From NCBI GenBank assembly GCA_018257865.1, contig JAEUBA010000020.1, forward strand, positions 186,001 to 250,000: a stretch of DNA of 64,000 nucleotides. Direction: 5' to 3'. The translations under genes and the position numbers were made by a program. The notes below the pieces were generated by a model, which was given only the letters and a program-made list of their open reading frames with translations, was not told the DNA's origin and made no database searches. Below are positions 34,645 through 47,500 of this stretch, one piece after another. Position 1 is the first letter of the stretch, and every line of letters starts with the position of its first letter. The DNA is from Stereocaulon alpinum. Taxonomy: Eukaryota; Ascomycota; Lecanoromycetes; Lecanorales; Stereocaulaceae.

Positions 34645-35808
34645 TCAATGTTTCGCCGTAACCTTATCACCAGTCAATTTCTCGACCGCCTCCTTCGCCC
34701 TACAGCAACTATCAGCACCGCCCCAAAACAAATCAAACAGAAGGAGGACTCACATATCACCAAGCGCCACCATACAAATAGTCTGCCAAACGCCCAACCC
34801 AATTCTCGGCGTAACACCCCGATAAAGACCCTTAACACCATTCTGTCCATAAATATACCTAAGCGTTTTCCCCACGGTCAAATTCTTAGGTCGATTTGCA
34901 TCTTCCGTCTTACTCTGCATCTCCACGCGAATAACCTCAATCGGCTGATTCCATGCACTGAGACCACCACCTAGTCCACTAGCGAGGATTTTTTCGAGGG
35001 AGCTGAGTCTTTGGCCTTCTTCTTTTCCGGTTACGTTTCGGATTCCGCTTTCTGCTAGGCGCGAGAGACCGAATCGCGAGCCCCAGTTTGTGGTTTGTCT
35101 TATTGCTACGGCGTTGACGCCTTTGTTTATACCCCTGATACCTTCTTTTCGCCAGATGTCCATGAAGGTTTCGAATGTGCCGGGTGGTTTAACGCCTTTT
35201 GCTGCGATCTTGTGTTTTGTTATTTCGACGGTTTTCATGCATGTGCAGAAACCCATTGTAGCGTATGCTTGAGCAACACCACCTGCCATACCACCTGAGA
35301 TACCGCCGACGAAGTCATTGGCGCCGAAGGACTTTGCGTAGTATTCTGCTTCTGAGGCGACGAAGAGGAGGACGGCGCCTTTGGTTGAGGCTTCGATCCA
35401 GGCCCAGGGGATAAGGCCTTGGTAGTCTGTAGGAATTAATTAGTGCGCTGTGTATACAAAGGTATGGGGTTTCAGGGCGCAGCTTACACCCAAGCACACC
35501 TCCTCGGCCCCATACTCTGGAGAGGGCTCCTGCAAAGCTGTCTCCTCTGTTCGCTGCCATTGTAGTCTTGACAACCTCCAGGGGCTAGCAGCCTTGTCAG
35601 CATCGCCTAACGGATAGCTGTTCGGGGAACGCACCTGACCCAGCGTCGTGACCTCAAACATATTGAGCCCAGCTCCCACTGTGACAAGTCAGGTGAAGAC
35701 CAAGTGTAAAAGGGCAGGCTTAGAGCACTCACATAGCAGATTGCTGAACTTCACAGGCTTCTTCTCGAGCTTGGCCGGCGCCGTGCCGGTGACGGGAATA
35801 GCTGCCAT
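34645..35808 (-). CDS. yhm2: Mitochondrial citrate/oxoglutarate carrier Yhm2
   Basis: Inner-membrane SLC25-type carrier exchanging citrate for 2-oxoglutarate, linked in yeast to cytosolic NADPH supply. The ATG at 35808 starts MAAIPVTGTAPAKLEKKPVK. Short exons then give GAGLNMFEVTTLGQ, PLEVVKTTMAANRG and YYQGLIPWAWIEASTKGAV. The main exon has MGFCTCMKTVEITKHK, GINKGVNAVAIRQTTNWGSR, WNQPIEVIRVEMQSK and GLYRGVTPRIGLGVWQT. After the last intron it ends AKEAVEKLTGDKVTAKH. These are family-diagnostic Yhm2 stretches, including the divergent carrier signatures. Introns fall near the 5' end and before the last 20 codons. The neighbour to the right is citrate synthase, same strand. Codon use flips near 34985. 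Confidence 0.93.
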
Positions 35809-36547
35809 TCGTATGTTCGAAGAACTTCAAGGGGCCCTGACCAAGGGAGTAGTGGTGCTTCGTCGCAAGTAGGAGTTGAGACAGAGGGAATGTCCTGGAC
35901 GCTTACAGACGGTAAGCTTATCGGTAGTAGAATGGCACGGTATTCTAGCGCTCAGAGCGGCGTTAAATGAGTATTGTCTGGACTGCAATGTGTCTGGATA
36001 CTCTTCGCACAATGCTCAGTGTAAGCCCCGATAATCGCAGTAAGCACAAAAGTTGAGCCTCGTATCATCAAAGTCAAAGTCACCGTCAACAATCGGAGCT
36101 TGGCAAGGGGCCAAGGCCGCTAAAGATGGGTTGGTTGAGCGCCTCTAAGCGCCCCATATGTCAAATTTCGATCTAGTGCGCCCACAATCTATTCAACGCG
36201 CACATCTCTATTCGGTCACCGAAATTGTGGCTCCGGAGTGCAAAATCTTGACAGCTAATTGGGCAATTAACTTAGTGAGCGGCCCATTGACAGCGCTCCA
36301 TACTTTCGGGGCCACTCCGGTCTGACCTAGCCAAGTTGAGAAGTCTTACTTGAGTTTTCTATACTGTTTACCGAAATGCAGATCCGGATAGACGAGAGAT
36401 CATGCAGTACAACACTGGTGTTAAACATAGGCCGACGACATTCTATCTAGGTGATACAGCCAGATATTCAATCCGTGAACCTTCCCTAACCATCCTGCAC
36501 TTCTCGCCGGGCAAAAAGGCTCCTTCTTACGTCCAACGACGTCAATC
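35809..36547. other. Intergenic: YHM2 promoter and citrate synthase 3' flank
   Basis: About 740 bp, no gene seen. Confidence 0.45.
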
Positions 36548-38140
36548 TTACAACGTAGCGCCGACAAGCTTAGCCCACGCGTCCGTGCTGAACGATTTAG
36601 GACGCTCAATCGGTGCACCAACCGCACGATCGATGATGATTTGAGGTAGGACACCAATGGCACGTGAGACACCAAAGAGAACAGTGTAGAAGCTCGCCTC
36701 AGTCAATCCATAGTACTGCAATAACACACCCGAGTGCGCATCAACGTTAGGATACGGGTTCTTTGTCTTGCCATGCTCGGTCAGGACGCCGGGAGCAATC
36801 TTGTACACTTGGCTGACGAGCTTGAACATGGGGTCGTCCGGGAGATGTTTGAGAGCGAATTCGCGCTGGGACATGTAGCGGGGATCGGTCTTGCGAAGGA
36901 CAGCATGGCCGTAGCCGGGAACGACTTGACCTGATTTTAGGGTCGTCCAGAGATACTCGGTTATGGCTTTGTCGGAGAGGTCGGAGCCAATTGATTTCTT
37001 CATCTTTTGTAGCCAGTTGAGAACTTCTTGATTTGCGCTTAGACGGGTGTTAGTAAGGTGTGCACTTGGTGCTGGGAGCTTGGGAAGGGAAACTTACAGG
37101 CCGTGGAGAGGACCAGCGAGACCGTTCAGACCTGCCGATAATGACAGCATTGGGGAGCTGAGAGCACTGCCGACTAAATGCGTAGTGTGGGCGCTGACAT
37201 TTCCGCCCTCGTGATCGGTGTGTATGGTGAGGTACAAGCGCATGAGTTCAACAAAGTCCTTATTCTCAGCGAAGCCGAGCTGGTTGGCGAAGTTGTATGA
37301 GTAGTCCTTATCTTTCTGTACAGCTGGCACCTTACCGTCCTTGTAGACATTGCGGTAGATGCGTGCGGCAATTGTAGGTAGCTTGGCGATCAAGTCCATT
37401 GAGTCTTCGAAGGCATGGCTCCAGTATTCTGTCTTAGGCATACCCTTGGCGTAGGCTTTGGAGAAGGCAGATTCATGCTCAAGAGCAGTGACTGCGAGGG
37501 AGAATTGGGCCATTGGGTGCAAGTCGCTAGGGCAGCGATCAATGAGCTCCTCGATAAATTTGGGCACATCTGAGCGGGCGGCCCATTCTGCCGAGAGATT
37601 ACGGACTTGTTGCTCGCTTGGGACTTCGCCGGTTAGGAGGAGCCAGAAGAGACCTGAACAATGATCAGTACGAGATACGAGGCTGTATACGTTTGGGGCG
37701 TCTACCTTCAGGCAGCGGTTCCTGGCCGCCGGGAGCCTTGGGTAGCTGCTCCTGGCATTCGGGGATTGTTCTTCCTCTGAAACGGATGCCCTCTTCTGAG
37801 TCGAGTACCGAGCCCTCCCAGACTAGCGACTTGATGCCCCGAGCTCCACCGTAGACTTGGTCAAGAGTAACCTCACCAACGACCTTTGAGCCGTAGTCTT
37901 TCCTCAGCTTCTTGATCTTCTCAATCTCTTTGGGAATGTTGTCCGCGAAGGTGTCTTTCAGTGTCTGTCGAGAGCAATTAGCCGCATTAACACACAAGAA
38001 CACTGGAAAAGGAATCCTACCTTTGTTTTAGCTGAAGAGTAGCATCGTAAGCTGTTGAAAGTAATTGATTTGGCTGGTGATCGGACTGATGAGAGAGCTG
38101 GACGAAGGGCAGTATTGCTGAAACGCAGAGCTGTAGCCAT
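36548..38140 (-). CDS. cit1: Mitochondrial citrate synthase
   Basis: Condenses oxaloacetate and acetyl-CoA to citrate in the mitochondrial matrix. The ATG at 38140 gives a presequence (MATALRFSNTALRPALSSVR). Exons continue with TLKDTFADNIPKEI, YGGARGIKSLVWEGSVLD and GIRFRGRTIPECQ. Then come LLTGEVPSEQQV, HPMAQFSLAVTALEHES and the catalytic region NVSAHTTHLVGSALSSP...LAGPLHG. VVPGYGHAVLRKTDPRY follows, then DAHSGVLLQYYGL, holding the catalytic Asp/His set, and FGVSRAIGVLPQ. Four exons; all active-site residues are seen; about 470 residues as expected. Its left neighbour on the same strand is the citrate carrier Yhm2. Confidence 0.96.
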
Positions 38141-38962
38141 GGTAGTCGCTATGGTTGGAAAGCAAAAGTCAATGGAATGAGATGTTAAGCTCGGATGGAG
38201 GAGCTCAAGCTGGAACAAAATTCCGCGGCCGAACACATTACCTAGAGGGGATTAGAGTGGCTACGGCGCTACTTAAGACTCCTCCAGGCCCCCCGTTGTT
38301 TGCCGAAACTTTTCGGGGAGTTTTCGAGCTCCATAAAACTGACACATTGAGTATATATGCTGAGAATTTTCATTGGAGGCTTCTCAGCCTCTCTTCCATA
38401 ACAGTAGTCAGCTTACCAGTCGAAGTCCGTGAATTTCCGTGTTCCATTGCCTTGTCTCCAGATATAGATCTTACCGGATGTATCCTAGCGTGCTGACTTA
38501 AGTGCCAAGACAATTGCCAGTCATCACCGGGCCTTCGAACTTTCCCTCCTTCCATCCTCAACTTCATCCACACCACCAATCTCTCGTCACTAACTTCGAG
38601 AAAATAACTTCGACTCTTCTGCTACTTAGTTTAAGGTATACTGAGCATCATCCATATCGTCTGCAATCTTGCAGGGTCGTAGGAACTTGTCGTGATCCGG
38701 TAACGAAAGTGACTGGATTCTGCGACCGAGTCAGATTACAACTCACCTCATCCGGCCACCTTCATACAGGACATATTCATATCGACACTCCAAGCCCTCA
38801 TCAATACCTCTCCTTCTGTCATTCTTGATAGCAAATACATCGAGGCAACGCCTGCAGAGCACTTAGTTGTACTGTGACCGTAATCTCTTCCTTTCTTCGA
38901 GGCCTTGGTTGCCTACACCGAGTGAGCTGAAGTAGGCCGTGTTAACATCGAGTTCATCCATC
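38141..38962. promoter_or_regulatory. Divergent promoter: citrate synthase and Seb1/Nrd1-like gene
   Basis: About 820 bp between the two start codons. A TATA-like stretch on minus at about 38350-38358 lies roughly 210 bp before the citrate synthase ATG. Otherwise nothing is recognised. Confidence 0.35.
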
Positions 38963-41584
38963 ATGTCGTCCTGTGTAGCGGAACTCGACAGTATCCTCCA
39001 GTCTATGTTGGCTCTCAAGCCACCTGGGATCACTGGAGGCAAGGTCTCGAGCATCACTGCTCTCTGCAACACCAATATACAAGTACGTCAAGCCTACTCT
39101 TGAGTCTCTAAACTTGCCTACGAACATATGCTAATCTCATGCGTCTGTGTGCAGTCCGAAACCGTCCTCATCCAACGCGTCTACACACACTTCAAGAAGG
39201 CTCCTGCAACACATAAGCTAGGCGTTCTCTATGTCGTAGATTCTGTAACGCGAGCATGGGTAGAACAGGCACGTAAGGCTGGGCAGACATTCGGACCATC
39301 TGCACCAGATGGTACCTTTGCTGCCGGTGTCAATCGTGTCACAGAGCTATTACCTTCATTCATGACTGACATCATCACAAACGCGCCCGAAGATCAAAAG
39401 GTACGCTTCCTAGAGACCTCACTCGAAGCTTTAGAGCCACTGGCTGGCAATATGGATGCTACCATCTCTGCTGTCAGCTTGCTTTATCCCCATAAAAATC
39501 AGAGACTGCTATTCCCCTGTATCCATGTGTAATCCTTAACTCACGTATGCTTCTGCTATTAGGATAAAGTTTTGAAGCTTCTTGATATTTGGGAGCGTGG
39601 AAATACCTTCCCCAGTGCAATGCTTGCCGGTTTCAAGCAACGGCTGACTGCTCCTACTTTGAATGGTAAGAATTCCCAATCGTATACTGCTGCTGTTCAG
39701 ACGAGGAAAAATTTGTTGTAAAGAAAAGGCTGGCTTCTGATACACCTCACTTTCTGTAGATCCACTATCGACGACACCAACAGGAACCCCTCCTAAGGAC
39801 TTCATCTCACTAAATGACCCTAACGCAAATGCAGGTACTGGTGCCGCCGCAGATACATCGAAAATCCTAAAGGCTCTTGCAGACATGGCTAAAACAAATA
39901 CACAAGCGACTGGGATGCCTTCCCAGGCTAATGCAAGCAATGTACCAAACTTACAGAATGCATTTCTGCAAAACATGCCCTCGTCCGTAAACTCAGCTCC
40001 TTCTGTACCGCCCGCTGCCCAGGCTGTAAATGTACCCGGGACTATGAATGGCGCAAATCCCTTTGCTGGATTGATGAGTAGTGTTCCAAACTTCGCACAG
40101 AATATGGGTCAGACCATGCCTAGTGGGCAGACAAACATGCAAGCAAACCCAATGGTGCCTGCAGGTCCTACACCTGCCGCTCTACAGCAGCAAGTACAAC
40201 TTCTTTCAATGTTACAAGCTCAAGGTGTCCCCCAAGATCAATGGGCGCCTTTATTGCAAGTTCTCATGCAGGCTGGGGCCGCCGGGGGTGCGCCGAATGC
40301 TGCGGCCCCGTCTGGGTATGGAGGTTATGGGAGGGATGATCCGTCACGTGACCGTAATGGGTATAATGACCAGTACAATATGCGCTCCCCCTCAGGCCGA
40401 TATAGAGACCGCTCTCGTTCTCGTTCTCCGGGAGGCTATGGTAGACGTCGTGATAGCCCTCCTCGTCGTCGTGATAGCCCCACCTACGGCGACTATGGTC
40501 GTGGGGGCTCGAGGCGTCAAGGCCCAGGTCAAAACGGAGGCCGTGATTATCGTCAACGAAGCCCACAAGATCGATATCGTAGGAGTGATAGTCCCAGACG
40601 TCAAGAGCAGACGTTGCCTCCTCCAGGTCCAAAGCGTCTTGAATTCGACCATTCACTTCCGCCTAACCACATTAAGGGTAGGTCGCACGTACTTCCCTCC
40701 AACAAACAAAATCCATACTGATACTCGAACCAGTCCTCAGCCGCACTCTCTTCGTTGGAGGAGTCACGTAAGTCAAACGCCCTGTAACATCGCTTTGATA
40801 ATTTCTGACGTTTTCAAAGTTCAACAGAAGAGGTGCTGCGCGGAATCTTCGACAAATTTGGCTTAGTACAAACCTGTATCGTCAATGTCGAGAAGCGCCA
40901 TGCGTTCGTCAAGATGCTCTCTCGCGATGACGCCATGCGCGCTAAAGAAGGAATGGAGCGTTACAAGTCCGCTGAAATGCAGCTTCGAGTGAGTCGTGAA
41001 CATTTGTAGCCCTCAAGGAGGCCTATGGGCCCCAAACGATACATTCACTAATTTAATTTTCCTAGACTCGATGGGGTGTCGGCTTTGGACCCCGCGATTG
41101 CAGCGACTACCAGACTGGTATCAGCATCATCCCCATCGACCGCTTGACCGATGCGGATCGCAAATGGATGTTAACTGCGGAATACGGAGGCACTGGCGGC
41201 AAAGACATCCAACCTGGCATGGTCGTCGAAGAGCCTGACATTGAGATTGGTGCTGGCGTATCATCAAAGGGTAAGTTACTTCAAAGGACTCCGATTTAGA
41301 CTATGCTGATGTACTCCACAGCCATCAGCAGACGTATGGCCACCGACAAGGGCGGCTCTCAAGGTCCACGTTCCACTCGCGATGGCCCAGCCAACCAAGC
41401 CCCTCAGCAGCGTTACCGCCAACCCGAGCGCAACAATCGTGACGCCAATAATATTGGCGTTGCTCCCGCTGTGCCCGGCTTCGGTTTCCAGTTCCCTGGG
41501 ATGCCTAATGGCTTTCAATTTCCACCTGGCTTCATCATGCCTGGAAGTACGCCTACGCAACCACCGCCTCCTGGTGCCTCTTAA
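38963..41584 (+). CDS. seb1: Seb1/Nrd1-like transcription termination factor (CID + RRM)
   Basis: Nuclear RNA-binding protein that reads the RNA polymerase II C-terminal domain and helps terminate transcription. The ATG at 38963 starts MSSCVAELDSILQSMLALK. The N-terminal CID is split over several exons (HKLGVLYVVDSVTRAWVEQA, DKVLKLLDIWERGNTFP). A Gln/Pro/Met-rich linker follows, then an Arg/Ser-Asp-rich stretch (about 40390-40600). The RRM is also split: SRTLFVGGVT, then EEVLRGIFDKFG, RHAFVKMLSRDDAM and WGVGFGPRDCSDYQTG, the last being typical of the Nrd1/Seb1 extended RRM. The Pro/Gly-rich C-terminus ends at 41584. I count at least seven exons; several joins were confirmed by frame. Confidence 0.88.
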
Positions 41585-42960
41585 ACACCTAAGCCATGTT
41601 CAGCTGTCTTATCGGCATCGGCAAATGGCGTTGGGGGTCTTGGAAAGTATTAGCGGCATATTCCACATGGCGTTCAGGACGACACTAGTCACATCATGGC
41701 TCGAGCTCATTCATGGGAGACTTGGCTTCTTTGCTGAACACTCCGACGTAAATCTTTCTACTACTTCACTCGCAGCATTGCAGGAGCTACGGCACCAGCG
41801 ATGTGGGCTTTTCACATCACATCCTTCCGTGCGCTGGGTGATCTCAATCACATAATGCAGGTACATGCGAGCATTTTCACTTCGACATTCGGTATCCACA
41901 ATGGGACTTCAGTGGCAGAACAACCAATCGCTGCGCTGGTCTTTACATGGATCCTGGACAATGCAATTTCGGGCGGATTCTTTGCGGACGAACGTTTCAT
42001 CCAGCACGCTGGATGCGGCGATCACAGGCGGGGTTAAATTGGCTACGGTATCTTTTACCGAAGTTTTCCAAGGAAAGCGTGCACGCTTGCTTCCAGAGAA
42101 GCTCGAGAGTGGCTGTTCACTCTTGGACAGCGGAACAATACCATGCACATGCTTGTATCATAGAGAGCTTACAATACATTGCTTGCAAATCGAAAATTCC
42201 AATTCCATACTAACCACTCATACCCAAAATGACCCCGAAATGCAAGGCGCTTTCTCCATTCCACATTCCCCCACCACCCCTCAGCCTCTCCATTGAAGTT
42301 CGGCAAAACCTAAGGTATCCTATTGACCAGAGCCACCGCACCATCAAACTACTCACACAACACCACCCCCTTCACACTCCCTCAATATCCCGCTCCCCAT
42401 TCCTTTCAATGTCCACTCCACACCACCATCCCCCCCTTCCTCCCCCTCCCTCCCCTCTCCTCTCCTCTTCCCGCCTTTCCCATCCTAAAAACCCCCTCCT
42501 CAGCCCCTTACCCCCTTAACTACCTCATCCCCCAACCCCCATCGAACTTTTCACCACCACACCCATCTCCACACCACCACCGATCGCCCTACCGTTCACG
42601 AAGCAGCAGAGTAAACTCCAAAGACATCTTCACAAGGAACTGCTAGTGTTAGCGCCGTTAGGGGTCTTGAGCGTAGGAAAGGGGGGGGACCCAGGGAAGG
42701 TGATATGGTGAGGTTAAAGGGCTCGGTCGATTTGATTTGATTTGGGATAGAAGAACGATGCAAACGATTTGGGCTTTGGTTGTCGGTAGATAACTTCCGT
42801 GGGACGGAGTAAGCGGGTAGGTCTCAGGAGACGAAAGTTTGTAGAGTTCGATTGTCTAGTAAATCCAGAGTAACGCAATGCCTAATTGAGAGGAAGGAAC
42901 TTCCTATTTTCATTACCTTCGCCACGATGCCCTTGATTCCATACCCTTTTCCCCCTTCCC
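41585..42960. other. Intergenic with C-rich then G-rich blocks
   Basis: About 1.4 kb with no supported gene. From about 42290 to 42640 the plus strand is a pyrimidine-rich, strongly C-biased block. At about 42640 it switches to a G-rich block containing a run of eight G. Long open frames in the C block encode low-complexity Pro/Ser and are probably not genes. Confidence 0.45.
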
Positions 42961-43273
42961 TTACCTCATCACTCTCATAAACACCCACACAGCTAGCAAA
43001 CAAGCCATAAGATTCATCACCACTGCAGGCGCCATCCGCCCCGGGGCCGCTGATTCACAATGCCATTGCGTATAACTTAAGCCTCTCTCTGCGATCCTGT
43101 GCCCGTTGCCGTTGCCTTTGACGAACAGGTGGCTTATTGCGTTGCCCAGGTTTTCGACGGCTTCGACCTGGTGGGTTGGGTTAGTTCTGTAGTGGGGGGA
43201 AAGGAGAGGAGGGAGTGGGGAGGGGAGGGGAGGGGGAAGATACGATGACGGTTGTGAAGTGCTTGTCTGGCAT
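42961..43273 (-). CDS. Small predicted tail-anchored membrane protein (78 aa)
   Basis: Spliced two-exon gene. Exon 1 (43244-43273) encodes MPDKHFTTVI. A 76-nt intron (43168-43243) has a GTATCT donor, a CTAAC branch-point-like motif and a CAG acceptor. Exon 2 reads VEAVENLGNAISHLF and then a polar part. It ends in one hydrophobic helix (MAPAVVMNLMACLLAVWVF) followed by RVMR and TAA. A single C-terminal membrane span suggests a tail-anchored protein of the ER or mitochondrial outer membrane. I recognise no family. The splice with its branch point and the clean frame are the main evidence. The gene straddles a C/G skew switch at about 43140. Confidence 0.5.
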
Positions 43274-44597
43274 TTTGGGAAGTGCAGGTTGGTGGTTGGT
43301 GGATTTGGCCGTGGTTGGTTTGGGGTGGAAGTGTGGTGTTGGCGTTTTGGATGGTTGGAGTTGGTATGGATGGTTTGTGGGGGATGTTCAGAAGAGCGGG
43401 TGAAGAGGTTGAGATAGTCAGGTTATAAGAAAGCGTGTGGAGCAGAGCCGAGGTTGAGTGAGTTATTGTGAGCTCTCTTGTCGAGTCCGAACGTTGGTTT
43501 TAGTAGAGGCTATCAGGCGTTGAGAGATATAAAACAGAGTCTAACGCTCTCTATTGGTGGGTCTGACGATCAGGTGCTTAGTCGACTAAGATTCTAGTAT
43601 CATGTATTCAAAATCACATGGCGCACGCCAATGTTCTCCGAGATCTACCTTGCCAATCACCTAACAAATTGAGCACGCAAAGAACCGACAATATGATGAC
43701 CCAGAAAGAAGGCGACAGCAGTCCCGACGCTGCCGAAGACAGTTGATTTTCATTGCAAAGAACTTTCAGGGCTCGGTTATTCTTCTGAGCCTCGGGCAAA
43801 TCGAGTCCAACTTCTCGAACTCGAAGACTCAATCAGTCGCAGAAGAAAGATTCGAAGAAATTATTGAGAAAGGAAGCGTACGCGTGTCCTTGTTGTATTA
43901 GTAGTAGACATCTTAGGGTGAATCTTGTTGCAAAGTGCAGTGCAGAGATGTGAGAAGTTGTAGAGTATGAACTCAGATACGGTTATAGAGAAGGGTGGAC
44001 TCAAGTAGTAAACCAGTAGGAGCTTGTATGAACGTTGACTCAATCTAGCCAAAAGCGGCATATCAGGAAAGTTCTGTGGTGGTGCGGCTTTATAAGTTCT
44101 GCGTAGAGCAAAGCCAAAACAGGTGTGAGGTAAGTCATTTCCAATACCGAAGGACTTGGCATCAAAACATCCAAATAGCTTTCCAGCCATAGAACATGTC
44201 AGAAGGGCGAATGATTCCTGGTTGGCCGTCCATAGAGTCAGACAGACAGCCATGGGGGAAGCGCGCCTTCCGAGTACGCCATGTTGTTTGCAAGTCTTTT
44301 TAACGTTCGAGCGATTGTGGTCCCTCCAACGTAGAGGAAAGCGTCCCTTCACGTTTGGATTACGCTCAGGTCGTAAGAGGATACTGTGGCGGGTCTTTCT
44401 CGACGGCTTTATTCTCAATCAGACGAGCGCAGAGCGTGCTTACCATTCGAGCTCCTTCTGCCTCTCGAGATTGCTTATTCAATTGGGCAGGAGCAAGCCC
44501 ATGGCATGGTCCCATCTACAAAAACTTCATGCACTCTTGACCTTCATCATATCACCATACATTGTATCCTTAAACTCGATAGCAACAGGAAACTCGT
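43274..44597. other. Divergent intergenic region
   Basis: About 1.3 kb between the small membrane-protein gene and the H+-ATPase. A minus frame at 43614-43832 contains one hydrophobic stretch (FWVIILSVLCVLNLL) but lacks an ATG. A minus ATG at about 43910 (MSTTNTTRTR) precedes a GTACGC, but I could not join the two in frame. No gene is called. Confidence 0.35.
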
Positions 44598-47500
44598 ATG
44601 TCATCCCTCAAAAACATCACCAACATGGCGAGTAGCCAAGACGGCGGGCCTGCTACGATAATTCCTCTTCATCGCCTGAACGAGAATCAGAAGCCTCCGC
44701 AATACGAAAAGCGAATGCGAAGCTCCTCCAAAATCTTAGAACACACTCCGCTGGTCGAAACAATCACCCTAAACGTCCAAGAATCACTCACCAGTCTTGA
44801 ACCTCGCACGAGTGGTGATGGTCCAGATGTTACAGACGACTTCAAAGACTTGAACCAGCTGCTTGCCGATTTAGAGGCTGAGGATAATGACGAGAAGCTG
44901 GAAGTCGAGGTAACTTTTCCCACTGTGGCCATCATCTGGGTTCCTATAAAGTAGGCGCTACTTCCCAGACACGTCTCACACCATAGGCTCGATTGCCAAA
45001 GATGTCCTCTCCACTGATTTCCATCCCAAATGTCCCACTCCCAAGGTCGATATCTCTAAGATCATCTTGCATCTACGTCACGTATCCGTTTGAAGTAATG
45101 CTGACTCTTGTATGTGCGTAGGAGGATGTCGGACTGGGATCACCAAGATATATACCAGATGAGTTGCTACAAACGAAAATCTTTGAAGGTCTCAATAACA
45201 CCGAAGTCAAGGCTAGACGTAACTTGTACGGACTTAACCAGCTGAAGGAGCACGAGTGTAGTTACATCAAGCATTTTGCCTCGTTCTTCGTGGGCCCCAT
45301 CCAATTCGTCATGATAGGTGCACTTGTCCTCGCCAGTATTCTTCGAGACTGGACCGATTTGGGGGTGATTGGCGGCCTTCTCATCCTCAATGCTGTGGTA
45401 GGATTTCTACAAGATTTTATGGCAGGTAACATCGTCAAGGAATTGAGAAAGGGCCTGGCCCTTAGAAGCATTGTTATGCGTGATGGTGTTATGAGTGAAG
45501 TGCCATCTTGCGAGCTCGTCCCTGGTGATATTGTGCACCTAGAAGAAGGCACCATTGTCCCGGCAGACGGTATTATCAGAAAACACAATGCTGAGTTGCA
45601 GGTCGATCAGTCCACCATCTCTGGAGAGTCGCTTGCCGTGAGAAAATTCCACGATAGCCTGGTTTACCAGTCATCAACTGTCAAGAGAGGAGAATCCTCC
45701 ATGGTGGTCACAGCCATTGGAGACAGTACCTACGTCGGACGTTCTGCAGCTCTAGTCAACGCGGCTTCCACAGGCAAAGGCCATTTTACAAGAGTGATGG
45801 ACCGAATTGCACATTACTTGCTAGCGTTCGTGATTCTGACTGTTTTTGGGGTCTTGATATCCTCTTTTCGTCGCTCAGCACCCCTCAAGAAGATCTTAAA
45901 TTATACCCTCGCGATTACGATCATCGGCGTCCCTGTGGGTCTCCCGGCTGTCGTCACCACCACCATGGCCGTTGGAGCCGCCTACCTGGCAAAACGAAAG
46001 GCCATCGTCCAGAAATTGTCGGCTATTGAATCATTAGCTGGGGTGGAGATCCTCTGCACTGACAAGTAAGTGCCCCTATGGTGTGATGGCATAGCGAATC
46101 TCGGGTTCCTGCCTTTGTCGACATGCTCTACCTGTCGGTCGTGAACGACTTTCGTACCAAGAAGAGAGGCTGACAAAAACTTTAGGACTGGTACTTTGAC
46201 CAAGAACAAGCTTTCCTTGGGCGAGCCTTACACGGTCCGAGGCATCCAGTCGGCCGAGCTCATGCTTGTAGCCTGCCTGGCAGCTTCCCGCAAAAAGAGG
46301 GGTCTCGACGCCATTGACAAGGCATTTTGGAAGGCACTCAAACACTATCCCGACACTAAAGATGTACTCCCCAGCTTCAAAGTCCATTCTTTTGCCCCTT
46401 TTGACCCAGTTTCGAAGAAAGTCGTGGCTGTTGTGGAGTCCCCAAGGGGCGAATGCATCGAATGCGTGAAAGGGGCGCCTCCATCAGTTTTCAAGATGGT
46501 GAAAGAAGCCAACGAGATACCAGAAGCTGTGGCAAAGAAGTACCATGAGACTGTGGCCGAGTTCGCTCGGCGTGGTTTTCGATCTCTTGGAGTTGCCCGC
46601 AAGCGGGCGAAAGGTCCTTGGGAGCTACTGGGAATCATGCCTTGTTCGGATCCGCCACGCCACGACACTGCTAAGACTGTCAAAGAAGCCCTTGCGCTTG
46701 GCTTGAAGATCAAAATGTTGACTGGGGACGCTGTAGGCATTGCCAAAGAGACATCGCGACAACTTGGCCTTGGTGAGAACATATACAACTCGGAAAGGCT
46801 TGGACTTACTGGTGGAGGCGACATGCCGGGATCTAAGATATACGACTATGTTGAGGCTGCAGATGGGTTTGCCGAAGTATTCCCTCAGCACAAATACAAT
46901 GTTGTCGATGTCTTACAAAAGCGAGGACACCTAGTTGCTATGACCGGCGACGGCGTTAATGACGCTCCATCTCTGAAGCGAGCCGATACCGGTATTGCTG
47001 TGGAAGGCTCCTCCGATGCTGCACGCTCCGCTGCTGACATTGTATTTCTCGCGCCCGGTCTGTCCGCCATCATTGACGCTCTAAAGATATCACGTCAGAT
47101 CTTCCACCGGATGTACGCCTACGTCGTGTATCGCATCGCGTTGTCAATTCATCTGGAATTGTTTCTTGGCTTGTGGATCGCCTACTATGGCGACATTCTG
47201 CAGGTCCAGCTGGTCATTTTCATCGCCATATTCGCTGATATTGCTACCCTAGCCATCGCCTATGATAACGCTCCGCACTCACCGAAACCAGTCAATTGGA
47301 ATCTGCCACTTCTCTGGGGAACTGCCATCCCCATGGGATTCATGTTATTCGCTGGCACCTGGGTTTGCTTGAGAACCCTGCCAGAACCAGCGTGGCACTG
47401 GGTAGACTCCGGCAAAATACCAGCATGGCAGGGGCAGAACCCCAAGACCCCCGACTCAATTAATGGAACTGTCGGCATTGTTGAAGGAAAAGGCCTCGCG

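Noticed and set aside
41890..42640. Long plus-strand open frames rich in Pro, Ser and His
   Set aside because: They follow from a C-rich, low-complexity block in a region without splice signals or family motifs; several overlapping frames are open at once.
43614..43832. Minus-strand frame with a hydrophobic segment resembling a membrane protein
   Set aside because: No ATG, and no splice was found that joins it in frame to the nearby ATG at about 43910.
43861..44418. 185-residue minus open frame upstream of the H+-ATPase
   Set aside because: Composition is not codon-like, there are no motifs, and it lies in the divergent promoter region.
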